DNA of 64,000 nucleotides from Galbibacter sp038433465 (GTDB lineage: Bacteria; Bacteroidota; Bacteroidia; Flavobacteriales; Flavobacteriaceae): NCBI RefSeq assembly GCF_038433465.1, contig NZ_JAESVF010000001.1, positions 558,001-622,000 on the forward strand, in the 5' to 3' direction. The translations under genes and the position numbers were made by a program. Shown here one piece after another: positions 17,167 through 26,601 of this stretch (the first letter of the stretch is position 1; each line of letters opens with the position of its first letter). The notes beneath the pieces were generated by a model that worked only from the letters and a program-made list of their open reading frames with translations, ran no database searches and was not told where the DNA came from.

Positions 17167-18360
17167 ATGACTCATATACGCGCTTACTTTATTTTTCTTT
17201 TTGGAATTGCTACTATTTTCACTTCGTGTGAAAAATCTACTTCTGCTGAAAATAATAAAGTTACACCTATTATCACTGAAGTTAAACAGCATTTTGCACC
17301 CGACAAACGTGTTGCTCTTTTTGATGTTGAAGCGACAGAAACACCCAACGGATATGTGCTCAAAGGAAGCTCAAACTTACCAGATGCGGTAACTAGTTTT
17401 CAGGAAAAACTAACAGCGCAAAACATCAAGTTTATCGATAGTATCGAACTGCTACCGTCTGAAGAATTAGAAGGAAAAACACACGGAATTATTGCCATTT
17501 CTGCAGCAAATTTGCGTGGCGCCCCAAAACATTCAGCCGAATTGGTAACGCAAGGAACACTTGGGATGCCTGTAAATATTTTTAAAGAAGAAAACGGTTG
17601 GTACCTTATTCAAACACCCGACAAATACATTTCTTGGGTTGACGGTGGCGGTGTAATTCCTATGGAAAATAAAGATTTTGAGGCGTGGAAAACTTCAGAA
17701 AAAGTAATTTATACCGCAACAGCAGGAAGTTCGTATAGCAATGCCAACTCCGATAGCCAAGTGGTTTCGGATGTAGTTGCAGGGAATATTTTAATCTTAA
17801 CTGCTGAAGAAGGTGATTTTTACCAAGTAAAGTATCCCGACGGACGCATTGCATATCTTAAAAAAGAAGAAGCTAAACCTTATAAAAGCTGGCTCGAAAC
17901 TTTATCTCTATCAAAAGAAGAGCTTGTGCAAACGTCTAAAACACTTATGGGATTGCCGTATTTGTGGGGAGGAACATCGCCAAAAGGAGTAGATTGTAGT
18001 GGTTTTACCAAAACTATTTACTTTTTAAACGGAATGGTTATTCCGCGTGATGCCTCACAACAAATTCATGAAGGTATTTTGGTAGACGATACCAAAGACT
18101 TTAGCAAACTTATTCCTGGAGATTTACTTTTCTTCGGAAAAAAAGCAACCGATACTAGCAAAGAACGTGTTATTCATGTGGGTATGTGGATTGGCAACAA
18201 CGAGTTTATTCATTCCGCAGGAAGTGTGCACATCAGTAGTATGGATAAAAACGCACCAAATTACGATGCGTATAATTACAACCGCTATTTGCGTACCAAA
18301 CGCATTTTAAATCAGCATACAAACGGACTCCAATATTTAAACAAAAAAGACATTTTTTAA
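17167..18360 (+). CDS. C40 (NlpC/P60) family peptidase lipoprotein with SH3 domain
   Basis: A 397-residue lipoprotein with a signal ending IFTSC (Cys21). One SH3b-like domain is clear (ISAANLRGAPKHSAEL, about 111-165) and a second is probable (about 190-235). A C-terminal NlpC/P60 cysteine peptidase follows, with catalytic Cys277 in GVDCSGF, His337 in VIHVGMW, and His349 in EFIHSAG. Such enzymes cleave gamma-D-Glu-diaminopimelate bonds in muropeptides. It is a single gene, probably monocistronic, facing the cell wall from the inner leaflet of the outer membrane or from the inner membrane. Confidence 0.9.
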   Translation: MTHIRAYFIFLFGIATIFTSCEKSTSAENNKVTPIITEVKQHFAPDKRVALFDVEATETPNGYVLKGSSNLPDAVTSFQEKLTAQNIKFIDSIELLPSEELEGKTHGIIAISAANLRGAPKHSAELVTQGTLGMPVNIFKEENGWYLIQTPDKYISWVDGGGVIPMENKDFEAWKTSEKVIYTATAGSSYSNANSDSQVVSDVVAGNILILTAEEGDFYQVKYPDGRIAYLKKEEAKPYKSWLETLSLSKEELVQTSKTLMGLPYLWGGTSPKGVDCSGFTKTIYFLNGMVIPRDASQQIHEGILVDDTKDFSKLIPGDLLFFGKKATDTSKERVIHVGMWIGNNEFIHSAGSVHISSMDKNAPNYDAYNYNRYLRTKRILNQHTNGLQYLNKKDIF

Positions 18361-18398
18361 GTCGTAATAAAGCCCTTACGGAACTTGCTTAAAATCCT

Positions 18399-18406
18399 TA
18401 TCTTTG
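18399..18406 (+). promoter_or_regulatory. -7 element of dusB promoter
   Basis: TATCTTTG, a full TAnnTTTG match, 44 bases before the GTG start of dusB. No properly spaced TTG upstream. Confidence 0.5.
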
Positions 18407-18450
18407 CAAATTAAAATCACCCTCTCGATTAGGGTAAAAAACAAAATGTT

Positions 18451-19443
18451 GTGGCAAAGATAGGATCTATAGATGTAGGAGAATTTCCACTTTTATTAGC
18501 ACCAATGGAAGACGTTAGCGATCCTCCATTTAGAACGTTATGTAAAGAACAGGGAGCCGATGTGGTGTATACAGAATTTATTTCTTCGGAAGGACTTATT
18601 CGCGATGCGGCTAAGAGTGTACAGAAGTTAGATATCTACGAAAAAGAGCGTCCTGTTGGGATTCAAATTTTTGGAGCCGAACTCGATTCGATGCTTCAAG
18701 CCATAGACATTGTAGAAAAATCAAATCCAGATATTATCGATATCAATTTTGGTTGTCCTGTAAAAAAAGTAGTGAGCAAAAATGCGGGAGCGGGAATTTT
18801 GAAAAACATTCCGCTTATGGTAAAACTTACCGAAGAAATGGTAAAACGCACCAATTTGCCTATCACCGTAAAAACTCGTTTGGGTTGGGATGCCGATTCT
18901 ATTAAAATTGTTGAAGTAGCAGAGCGTCTACAAGACGTTGGAATAAAGGCTATTTCTATTCACGGACGTACTCGTGTGCAGATGTACAAAGGACAAGCCG
19001 ATTGGAGACCAATTGCTGAAGTGAAAAACAACCAACGCATGCACATTCCTGTTTTTGGAAATGGCGATGTAGACACACCAGAAATGGCGGTTAAAATGCG
19101 TGATGAATTTGGACTGGATGGTGCCATGATTGGGAGAGCAAGTATTGGATATCCATGGTTTTTTAAAGAAGTAAAACACTTTTTTAAAACAGGTGAACAT
19201 TTAGCGCCTCCAACTATTCAAGAGCGTGTAGATGCTGCTCGTAGGCATTTAGAAATGTCTATCGATTGGAAAGGTGAAAAGCTAGGTGTTTTTGAAACAC
19301 GTAGGCATTATACCAACTATTTTAAAGGCATTCCTCATTTTAAAGAATACCGAATGAAAATGGTTACCAGCGATGATGCTGCCGATGTTTTTGCCACTTT
19401 TAATGAAGTAGAGCAAAAGTTTGCCGATTTTCAGTTTGTGTAA
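18451..19443 (+). CDS. dusB: tRNA-dihydrouridine synthase
   Basis: An FMN enzyme that reduces uridines in tRNA D-loops with NADPH. The 330-residue product begins at GTG (MAKIGSIDVGEFPLLLAPME). It shows the FMN-binding LAPMEDVSDPPFR, DINFGCPVKKVVSKNAGAG with the catalytic Cys, TVKTRLGW, ISIHGRTRVQMYKG and GNGDVDTPE, then a short C-terminal helical domain. It is convergent with the Lrp regulator, with stops only 2 bases apart. Confidence 0.94.
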   Translation: MAKIGSIDVGEFPLLLAPMEDVSDPPFRTLCKEQGADVVYTEFISSEGLIRDAAKSVQKLDIYEKERPVGIQIFGAELDSMLQAIDIVEKSNPDIIDINFGCPVKKVVSKNAGAGILKNIPLMVKLTEEMVKRTNLPITVKTRLGWDADSIKIVEVAERLQDVGIKAISIHGRTRVQMYKGQADWRPIAEVKNNQRMHIPVFGNGDVDTPEMAVKMRDEFGLDGAMIGRASIGYPWFFKEVKHFFKTGEHLAPPTIQERVDAARRHLEMSIDWKGEKLGVFETRRHYTNYFKGIPHFKEYRMKMVTSDDAADVFATFNEVEQKFADFQFV

Positions 19444-19445
19444 AC

Positions 19446-19916
19446 TTAAATACTTATCTGCCTATCGATTTGTTGATTTAAAGAAATAAAGGTTTCAGTA
19501 CGCGAAACACCCTCAATCGACTGGATTTTATGATTTAAAACATTCATTAAATGCTCGTTGTCTTTACACAGTATTTTGATTAAAATAGACCAGTTTCCTG
19601 TGGTGTAATGACATTCTAAAACTTCGGGGATTTCTTTTAACTGTTTTACGGCTTCTGGATTTCGCATGGCTTTGTCCAAATAAATACCGATAAATGCCAT
19701 GGTATGGTAGCCCAATAATCGCGGATTGATAACAAATTTAGAGCCCGAAATAAGTCCGGAGTTTTCCAACTTTCGTAACCGTTGATGAATTGCCGCTCCC
19801 GAAATTCCAATTTTACGAGCAATTTCTAAAATAGGCTTCCTGGCATCTTCCATTAAAAATCTTAGAATTTCTTTGTCAATTCCGTCTATCTCTATGGTTT
19901 CATTAGTAAACTTCAT
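19446..19916 (-). CDS. Lrp/AsnC family transcriptional regulator
   Basis: A 156-residue feast/famine regulator. The N-terminal winged helix-turn-helix covers about 10-60 (DGIDKEILRFLMEDARKPIL, then IGISGAAIHQRLRKLENSG). The C-terminal RAM/AsnC effector domain carries the ligand pocket segment (HYTTGNWSILIKILCKD). The start at 19916 was preferred to 19940 because the longer one sits on the promoter's -7 element. Target genes and effector are unknown. Confidence 0.92.
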   Translation of the reverse strand: MKFTNETIEIDGIDKEILRFLMEDARKPILEIARKIGISGAAIHQRLRKLENSGLISGSKFVINPRLLGYHTMAFIGIYLDKAMRNPEAVKQLKEIPEVLECHYTTGNWSILIKILCKDNEHLMNVLNHKIQSIEGVSRTETFISLNQQIDRQISI

Positions 19917-19937
19917 CTTAAATGTTTTAAATACAAA

Positions 19938-19945
19938 CAAATATA
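19938..19945 (-). promoter_or_regulatory. -7 element of Lrp regulator promoter
   Basis: TATATTTG on the minus strand, 21 bases ahead of the chosen start. It supports the shorter reading frame. Confidence 0.5.
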
Positions 19946-19974
19946 TTTAATATGAATTACAAATTGTAAGTTGA

Positions 19975-20128
19975 GGTAGAAGTTAAAGAGTTAATTAGAA
20001 AATGAGTTAAGGTTTTTATGCTGTTTAATTGTTGGATTGGTTAATTGTAAAAATTGATAGTTAATGAGTGAAGAAGTTAGGAGTCAATCGAAGCCGTCAT
20101 ACCGAGCGGAGTCGAGACATCACAATAT
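19975..20128. repeat. Composite dispersed repeat (GTTAATTGTTG unit plus GAGCGGAGTCGAG unit)
   Basis: The left part has GTTTAATTGTTGGATTGGTTAATTG-like sequence and AGTTAATGAGTGAAGAAG, related to stretches at 44369-44410 and 48118-48159. The right part, CGTCATACCGAGCGGAGTCGAG and its CACAATAT tail (20094-20128), closely matches 48043-48080. Non-coding. Confidence 0.65.
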
Positions 20129-20168
20129 AGCTTTAACTCATTTACTTCCACTCTCTATTTTTCAAAAT

Positions 20169-21179
20169 CTATTCAGCAGAAAAAATATCACTCAATATTT
20201 CATACGACTTCAATCTAGCTTGATGGTCGTAAATATGAGAAACTACAATAAGTTCCTTTATCCCCGTACTTTCTACAAACTTTGAAAGTTCGTTTGTAAT
20301 AGTTTCTTTGCTCCCGATAAATGTAAAATACATCATGTTTTTGATCATTGCTTCTTGTTCCATTGTCCAAACGCCCTCCATCGTGTCAATAGGTGGTGGT
20401 AAAGGTCTTCGTGTGTTGGTAATTATTCCCATTGCAAACTGATATAAACTTGTAGCCAGTCGTTGTGCTTCTTCATCAGTTTCTGCAGCAATGACATTTA
20501 CACACGCCATGGGATATGGTGTTGGATACGCTGCCGAAGGTTTATAATTTTCAGTGTAAATATCGAGAGCATTAAAAAGTTGCGCTGGTGCAAAATGACT
20601 CGCAAAAGCGTATGGAAGTCCTTTTGACGCCGCCAGTTGAGCACTAAATGTACTAGAACCCAACAAATACATCGGGATGTTGAGTCCTTCACCAGGAATT
20701 GCACGTACTTGCGCATCCTGATTTTCTACTGAAAAATACGTTTGTAGCTCATCAATATCATTTGGAAAATCTTGTACACTTTCTTGTTTTCCTCTACGTA
20801 ATGCCTGTGCTGTAAGTTGATCGGTACCTGGAGCTCTTCCCAAGCCCAAATCTATTCTGTTAGGGTATAAAGTTGCAAGTGTGCCAAACTGTTCAGCAAC
20901 AATTAAAGGCGCGTGGTTGGGCAACATAACCCCGCCAGATCCTATGCGGATGCTTGAAGTCCCCTGTGCTAAATACCCCAAAAGCACCACCGTTGCCGAG
21001 CTTACAATACTCTCCATATTGTGATGTTCAGAAACCCAAAAGCGTTTGTATCCGTACTTTTCGGTGTGTTGCGCCAAATCTAAACTATTCTGTATAGCTT
21101 CTATATGTTGTTTTCCTTGTGGAACAGGCACTAAATCGAGCACCGAAAAATCGATGTTTTGCAATATATTTTTTGTCAT
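20169..21179 (-). CDS. LLM-class flavin-dependent oxidoreductase
   Basis: A 336-residue bacterial-luciferase-like monooxygenase, most like the MsnO8-type or YceB-type group. Features are FSVLDLVPVPQGK at the N-terminus, RFWVSEHHNM, GTSSIRIGSGGVMLPNHAPL (flavin-binding barrel strands) and RIDLGLGRAPGTD. It would use reduced FMN and oxygen on an unknown substrate. No flavin reductase gene is adjacent. It stands alone between a repeat and the superoxide dismutase gene. Confidence 0.9.
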   Translation of the reverse strand: MTKNILQNIDFSVLDLVPVPQGKQHIEAIQNSLDLAQHTEKYGYKRFWVSEHHNMESIVSSATVVLLGYLAQGTSSIRIGSGGVMLPNHAPLIVAEQFGTLATLYPNRIDLGLGRAPGTDQLTAQALRRGKQESVQDFPNDIDELQTYFSVENQDAQVRAIPGEGLNIPMYLLGSSTFSAQLAASKGLPYAFASHFAPAQLFNALDIYTENYKPSAAYPTPYPMACVNVIAAETDEEAQRLATSLYQFAMGIITNTRRPLPPPIDTMEGVWTMEQEAMIKNMMYFTFIGSKETITNELSKFVESTGIKELIVVSHIYDHQARLKSYEILSDIFSAE

Positions 21180-21312
21180 TTTTTCTTTTTCTTCTGAAGT
21201 TATTTTCGTCTGTAAACAGTCTTCTTCCTTACAATAAAAGTCATAAAATTCACTTTAAAAAAGTGTTGGAGAAAATGAATAATCTTCAGCAAAAAATAGG
21301 ACTTTAACTTTG

Positions 21313-21346
21313 TAAAAAACAAAAGCTACCCAAACGGATAGCTTTG
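21313..21346 (-). terminator. Intrinsic terminator of the superoxide dismutase gene
   Basis: On the minus strand AAAGCTATCC pairs with GGGTAGCTTT (one G-U pair) around a GTTT loop, followed by TTGTTTTTT. It lies 54 bases past the sod stop. Confidence 0.75.
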
Positions 21347-21399
21347 TCTAAAATCGCAATAAAAGCGATATATTTTAAAGGCAATAAATGCCAAAAATT

Positions 21400-22008
21400 T
21401 TATTTGTTAGCAGCGTATAATTCAGCTACTTTATCCCAGTTGATAACATTAAAAAATGCAGAGATATAGTCTGGACGCTTGTTTTGGTAGTTTAAGTAGT
21501 AAGCGTGCTCCCAAACATCTAATCCTAAAATTGGATATCCACCACAACCAACTCCTGGCATTAACGAGTTGTCTTGGTTTGGTGTAGAGCATACCTCAAC
21601 TTTTCCTCCTTTGTGCACACATAGCCAAGCCCATCCAGAACCAAAACGAGTTCCTGCAGCAGCTGTAAATGCTTCTTTAAATTTTTCGAAAGAACCAAAA
21701 GCGCTATCAATAGCTTCTGCTAATTCTCCAGAAGGAGCTCCACCACCGTTTGGCGACATTACTTCCCAAAAAAGACTGTGGTTAAAAAATCCTCCTCCGT
21801 TGTTTCTAACAGCGCCATTATTCATGTCTAAGTTTGTAAGAATTTCTTCGATAGATTTTCCTTCTAACTCAGTTCCTTTAATAGCGTCGTTTAACTTACT
21901 TGTATATCCTTGATGATGCTTTGTATGGTGGATTTCCATTGTTCTTGCATCAATATGTGGTTCTAGTGCGTCGTATGCGTACGGTAATTTTGGTAATTCA
22001 AAAGCCAT
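21400..22008 (-). CDS. Superoxide dismutase (Fe/Mn family)
   Basis: A 202-residue cytoplasmic enzyme that dismutes superoxide. Metal-binding motifs are IHHTKHHQGY (first His), GGGFFNHSLFW (second His) and DVWEHAYYLNYQNKRPDY (Asp and third His). The length fits the family. Whether iron or manganese is preferred cannot be decided with confidence by eye. It is a single gene with its own promoter and terminator. Confidence 0.96.
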   Translation of the reverse strand: MAFELPKLPYAYDALEPHIDARTMEIHHTKHHQGYTSKLNDAIKGTELEGKSIEEILTNLDMNNGAVRNNGGGFFNHSLFWEVMSPNGGGAPSGELAEAIDSAFGSFEKFKEAFTAAAGTRFGSGWAWLCVHKGGKVEVCSTPNQDNSLMPGVGCGGYPILGLDVWEHAYYLNYQNKRPDYISAFFNVINWDKVAELYAANK

Positions 22009-22042
22009 TTGTATCTATTTTTAGTTAATAATATTAGTTCTT

Positions 22043-22050
22043 CAAATTTA
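22043..22050 (-). promoter_or_regulatory. -7 element of superoxide dismutase promoter
   Basis: TAAATTTG on the minus strand, 35 bases ahead of the start codon. Confidence 0.45.
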
Positions 22051-22125
22051 TAAAAAAGCTTCCTAAATGTTGGTAATAATTTGTTAATACCTCATAGAGT
22101 TTCCTTATTTTGCAATAAACTTTTT

Positions 22126-25100
22126 ATGTTAAACTCGGCACCTTTTCAAATTTACAATGCTTCTGCGGGCTCTGGAAAAACGTTTACGCTAGTAAAAAAC
22201 TACTTAAGTATTTTACTTTCAAACAATCAACAGGATACGTTTAAGCAAATTTTGGCGATTACTTTTACCAATAAAGCTGTAAACGAAATGAAGGGGCGCG
22301 TTCTGAGTAATTTGCATGAATTTTCAGAAGAAAGAATTTTAGAAGAACCTTCCGATATTTTTTCTGTTTTAGCTGAAGAACTTAATATTTCTCCTGAGGT
22401 TTTACACCAACGAGCAAAAAAAGTGCTTACTCGAATTTTACACAATTATGCTTTTTTTGATATCGTTACGATTGATAAATTTAACCATCGGCTTATCCGA
22501 ACCTTTTCTTTTGATTTAAAATTACCAACCAATTTTGAAGTTTCTTTAGATGAAGATGCGCTGTTGAGTGAAGCGGTAAACAACGTTATTTATCAAGCTG
22601 GAGAAAACAAACTGCTCACCAAAACTCTTATTGATTTTGCGCTTGAAAAAACTGACGACGATCGAAGTTGGGACATTGCTAGAGACCTAAATAAAATTGC
22701 AAAACTTCTTCCGAAAGAAGAGTATGCACTGCACATTCAACAACTCGAAAATAAATCTTTAGACGATTTTAAGGCGCTTGGAAAGCAGTTGAAAACAATG
22801 ATTACCGAGCTTGATGCTGAGATTCAAAAATCTGCTGAAGACCTACTTGACTTATTCGTAAAAAAAGGCTTAGAGCGATTAGATTTTAAAAGTGGGTGGT
22901 TATATGATAGATTAGTTAGTATTTCAAATAAAAAATACACTCACAGTTGGGAATCAGGTTGGTTCTTGAAGATTGAATCAGACCCATTATATACTGATAG
23001 TCTATTAAAAAAGAAACCTGCGCAGGCGTCTATTATTGACGAGTTACAATCAAGAATTTCTTTTGATTTTATAAAGATAAAAGAATCCATATTTCAGTTA
23101 AATTTCCTTAATAACTTTTATAAAAACTTAGTTCCCTTATCGCTTTTAAGCACTATAAATATTGAACTCAACAAACTTAAAAAAGACCGAAATTTATTAT
23201 TGATTTCGGAGTTTAACAGACTTATTTCGTCGGCTATTGCAAACCAACCAGCTCCTTTTATTTACGAGCGAATTGGCGAAAAATACAAATACTATTTTAT
23301 CGATGAGTTTCAAGATACTTCTACTATGCAATGGAATAATATGCATCCGCTTATTTCGAATGCACTTGAAGCCGAATTACCAAGTGGAAAAACCGGAAGC
23401 TTAATGATTGTTGGTGATGCCAAGCAGGCCATTTACCGTTGGCGCGGTGGTAAAGCCGAGCAATTTATCGATTTATATAATGAGAAGAATCCGTTTCAAG
23501 CGCTTCTAAATGTTGAAAACCTCCCGAAAAACTATCGTAGTTTTAACGAGATTGTCGGTTTCAACAATAGTTTTTTTAACCACATTGCTCAGTTTTTAAA
23601 CAATCCAACCTACCAAGAACTCTTTGCAAAATACAGCAAACAAGAACTCAACAACAAGCCTGGCGGATATATTGACCTTACGTTTATCGACCCGAAAGAC
23701 AACAAGCAAAGCGAAGAAGATTTGTATTGCTACGAGACTTACCAAAACATCGTAAAGTCAGTCGGAAGAGGCTTTAAATACGGTGATATTTGTATTATTA
23801 CTCGCAGTCGAAAAAATGGTGTAAGCATTGCTAATTATTTGGTAGAAAGAGAGATTCCTATAATTTCTTCGGAGACCTTATTGCTGAAAAATGACAAAAA
23901 AGTAGCATTTCTATGCGATTTGCTAGCGCATTTTAATCAGCCAGCAGATGCAGAAATTCATCTGAAAATTTTAGAATTCTTAGCCGAAAGAAACAAAATT
24001 GAAAACAGACACGCCTATTTTTCAGAAGGAATACATCATCTAAACGATGTTTTTTCAGCAGAAAACTTTAACGCAAATTACTTTTTACAACTCCCACTCT
24101 ACAACGCCATTGAATATGCAATAAACGCTTTTAATTTGGTGGATGAAGACGAAGCGTATTTACAATTTTTCTTGGATGAAATTATGGCATTCAGCCAAAA
24201 TAACAACAACAGTATAAGCAGTTTTATAAGTTATTGGGAGCAGAAAAAAGACAAACTGAGTATTGTTGCGCCTTCATCGTCGGATGCTGTGCAGATTATG
24301 ACCATTCACAAATCTAAGGGGCTCGAGTTCCCTGTGGTTATTTACCCTTATGCCGACACCGATATTTATTACGAAAGAGAATTTAATATGTGGTTCCCGG
24401 TAGCCAAAGAACTTTTCGGGATTGATTATGCGCTTTTCAGCAGTAAAAGTGTATTGGAAAACATTAATCAAACAGGGAAGCAGTTTATTGACGAGCACAA
24501 GGAACAGCAGGAGCTAGACAACATCAATTTGTTATATGTTACATTGACGCGTGCGGTGGAGCAACTGTTCATTATCTGTAAAAAAGATATTACCGCAAAA
24601 GGAGTTGAAAACACCAAAACTTTTGCTGGGATGTTTATTAATTACCTCAAGGCACGCCAGCTGTGGAGCGATAGTCAGCATCATTATACAATTGGAAATC
24701 CAGAAAAAAAACCGACTAAAAAGAAAGAGCAAAAAATCATTACAACAAACATTCCATTTATCTCCAACAGTTCTTTTGGCAACACCTTTGAGCTCGTAAC
24801 CAAAAGTGGTTCGCTTTGGGATACCAAACAAAAAGAAGCTATCGATAAAGGAAATGTGTACCACTATTTACTCTCAAAAATTTTCTATGCTGATGATGTG
24901 CTTCCTGTTATTGAAGAAGCTGTTTCAAATGGTGTAATTCCGAAGGAAGCTACAGCAACCTACACACAATATCTCGAAAACCTAACGCAACACGATGCGC
25001 TAAAAAAATATTTTTCTACGGAATACACTATTTATAATGAAAGAGAAATTATTACTGCTGATGGGGCATTTATTCGTCCTGATAGATTTGTGGTAAAGAA

Positions 25101-25260
25101 CAATCAATTAACAATTATTGATTACAAAACAGGGTCACCTTCAGAAGATTATATTCATCAAATAAATAACTATGCAGAAAATTTGGCCACAATAGGTTAT
25201 ACCATTGAAGAAAAACTTTTGGTGTTTATAAATGAGAATATCCAAATTATAAAGGCTTAA
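22126..25260 (+). CDS. AddA-like UvrD helicase/nuclease
   Basis: A 1044-residue double-strand-break resection protein. It shows superfamily 1 helicase motifs in order: NASAGSGKTFTLV (motif I, near residue 10), YYFIDEFQDTSTMQW (II), GDAKQAIYRWRGG (III), MTIHKSKGLEFPVV (V) and LLYVTLTRAVEQLF (VI). A C-terminal PD-(D/E)XK nuclease core follows (RPDRFVVKNNQLTIIDYKTG). This is the AddA arrangement. ATG 22126 was chosen; a TTG at 22081 is possible. The likely partner, an AddB-like protein, lies 2.9 kb downstream on the same strand. Confidence 0.92.
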   Translation: MLNSAPFQIYNASAGSGKTFTLVKNYLSILLSNNQQDTFKQILAITFTNKAVNEMKGRVLSNLHEFSEERILEEPSDIFSVLAEELNISPEVLHQRAKKVLTRILHNYAFFDIVTIDKFNHRLIRTFSFDLKLPTNFEVSLDEDALLSEAVNNVIYQAGENKLLTKTLIDFALEKTDDDRSWDIARDLNKIAKLLPKEEYALHIQQLENKSLDDFKALGKQLKTMITELDAEIQKSAEDLLDLFVKKGLERLDFKSGWLYDRLVSISNKKYTHSWESGWFLKIESDPLYTDSLLKKKPAQASIIDELQSRISFDFIKIKESIFQLNFLNNFYKNLVPLSLLSTINIELNKLKKDRNLLLISEFNRLISSAIANQPAPFIYERIGEKYKYYFIDEFQDTSTMQWNNMHPLISNALEAELPSGKTGSLMIVGDAKQAIYRWRGGKAEQFIDLYNEKNPFQALLNVENLPKNYRSFNEIVGFNNSFFNHIAQFLNNPTYQELFAKYSKQELNNKPGGYIDLTFIDPKDNKQSEEDLYCYETYQNIVKSVGRGFKYGDICIITRSRKNGVSIANYLVEREIPIISSETLLLKNDKKVAFLCDLLAHFNQPADAEIHLKILEFLAERNKIENRHAYFSEGIHHLNDVFSAENFNANYFLQLPLYNAIEYAINAFNLVDEDEAYLQFFLDEIMAFSQNNNNSISSFISYWEQKKDKLSIVAPSSSDAVQIMTIHKSKGLEFPVVIYPYADTDIYYEREFNMWFPVAKELFGIDYALFSSKSVLENINQTGKQFIDEHKEQQELDNINLLYVTLTRAVEQLFIICKKDITAKGVENTKTFAGMFINYLKARQLWSDSQHHYTIGNPEKKPTKKKEQKIITTNIPFISNSSFGNTFELVTKSGSLWDTKQKEAIDKGNVYHYLLSKIFYADDVLPVIEEAVSNGVIPKEATATYTQYLENLTQHDALKKYFSTEYTIYNEREIITADGAFIRPDRFVVKNNQLTIIDYKTGSPSEDYIHQINNYAENLATIGYTIEEKLLVFINENIQIIKA

Positions 25261-25274
25261 TTTTAATAATCCTA

Positions 25275-25282
25275 TAACTTTG
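25275..25282 (+). promoter_or_regulatory. -7 element of kbl promoter
   Basis: TAACTTTG, a full TAnnTTTG match, 16 bases ahead of the kbl ATG, giving a short leader. Confidence 0.5.
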
Positions 25283-25298
25283 TAAAAAACAGAACAAC

Positions 25299-26495
25299 AT
25301 GTACGGAAAAATAAAAGAACACTTACAGCAAGAATTAGCCGATATTAAGGAGGCTGGACTGTACAAAAAAGAGCGAATAATTACTTCACCTCAAGGAGCC
25401 GAAATTACCATTAGCACTGGGGAAACGGTAATTAACTTTTGTGCAAATAACTATTTAGGATTATCATCGCATCCAGAAGTAATTCAAGCTGCCAAAGACG
25501 CTTTAGATACACATGGCTTCGGAATGTCGTCGGTACGTTTTATTTGCGGAACACAAGACATTCATAAAGAGTTAGAAGAGAAAATAGCCGATTTTTACGG
25601 CACGGAAGACACTATTCTTTACGCAGCAGCCTTTGATGCAAACGGAGGTGTATTTGAGCCCTTACTAACAGCGGAAGATGCTATTATTTCAGACTCGTTA
25701 AATCACGCATCGATAATTGATGGAGTTCGTCTTTGTAAAGCAAAACGCTACCGTTATCAAAACAATGATATGGCCGATTTAGAATTGCAATTGCAACAAG
25801 CTAATAAAGATGGTGCGCGTTTTAAAATTATTGTTACAGACGGAGTTTTTTCTATGGATGGTTTAGTTGCACCACTTGATAAAATTTGTGATTTAGCCGA
25901 TAAATACGATGCACTAGTAATGATAGACGAATGTCATGCAGCAGGATTTATTGGAGAAACAGGAATAGGAACACTCGAAGAAAAAGGTGTTTTAGGAAGA
26001 ATAGACATCATTACAGGTACTTTAGGAAAAGCACTTGGTGGAGCCATGGGTGGATATACAACTGGAAAAAAAGAAATTATAGAAATATTACGTCAGCGTT
26101 CGAGACCGTATTTATTCTCTAATTCTCTTGCGCCGAATATAGTTGGTGCTTCTATTAAAGTTTTCGATATGATTTCGAAAAGTACAGAGCTTCGCGATAA
26201 GTTAGAAGAAAACACAAAATATTTCAAGGAAGGTATGAAAAAAGCAGGTTTTGACATCATTGATGGAGACTCTGCAATCGTACCAGTGATGCTTTATGAC
26301 GCCAAATTATCGCAGACTATGGCCGATGAGCTGTTAAAAAAAGGAATATATGTTATAGGATTTTTCTACCCAGTTGTACCTAAGGAAAAAGCAAGAATTA
26401 GAGTACAGTTATCGGCTGCGCACACCCGTGAACACTTAGATCGAGCTATTAGAGCATTTACCGAAGTAGGTAAGAATTTAGGGGTAGTTTCGTAG
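25299..26495 (+). CDS. kbl: Glycine C-acetyltransferase (2-amino-3-ketobutyrate CoA ligase)
   Basis: A 398-residue PLP enzyme of the alpha-oxoamine synthase family. It cleaves 2-amino-3-ketobutyrate with CoA to glycine and acetyl-CoA in threonine breakdown. Visible features are NFCANNYLGLSSHPEV, SVRFICGTQDIHKELE, VMIDECHAAGFIGETG (PLP-ring Asp) and the Schiff-base Lys in TGTLGKALGGAMGGY. No threonine dehydrogenase gene is next to it. It has its own promoter after the AddA-like gene. Confidence 0.95.
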   Translation: MYGKIKEHLQQELADIKEAGLYKKERIITSPQGAEITISTGETVINFCANNYLGLSSHPEVIQAAKDALDTHGFGMSSVRFICGTQDIHKELEEKIADFYGTEDTILYAAAFDANGGVFEPLLTAEDAIISDSLNHASIIDGVRLCKAKRYRYQNNDMADLELQLQQANKDGARFKIIVTDGVFSMDGLVAPLDKICDLADKYDALVMIDECHAAGFIGETGIGTLEEKGVLGRIDIITGTLGKALGGAMGGYTTGKKEIIEILRQRSRPYLFSNSLAPNIVGASIKVFDMISKSTELRDKLEENTKYFKEGMKKAGFDIIDGDSAIVPVMLYDAKLSQTMADELLKKGIYVIGFFYPVVPKEKARIRVQLSAAHTREHLDRAIRAFTEVGKNLGVVS

Positions 26496-26525
26496 AGGCT
26501 ACTTTACTTTTTAACTAAAAAATTA

Positions 26526-26533
26526 TATATTTG
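26526..26533 (+). promoter_or_regulatory. -7 element of OmpA-like gene promoter
   Basis: TATATTTG, a full match to the consensus, 68 bases before the ATG, so the mRNA carries a leader of about 60 bases. Confidence 0.55.
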
Positions 26534-26601
26534 TTTTTGTTAATAAGTTGTAACGACTTACATTTGTCTTTAAATTAACACTTAAAATTAAATAATTGAA
26601 C

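Noticed and set aside
24532..24864. Open frames of about 75-110 codons opposite the AddA-like gene
   Set aside because: Shadow frames of a strongly conserved helicase region, without start context or motifs.
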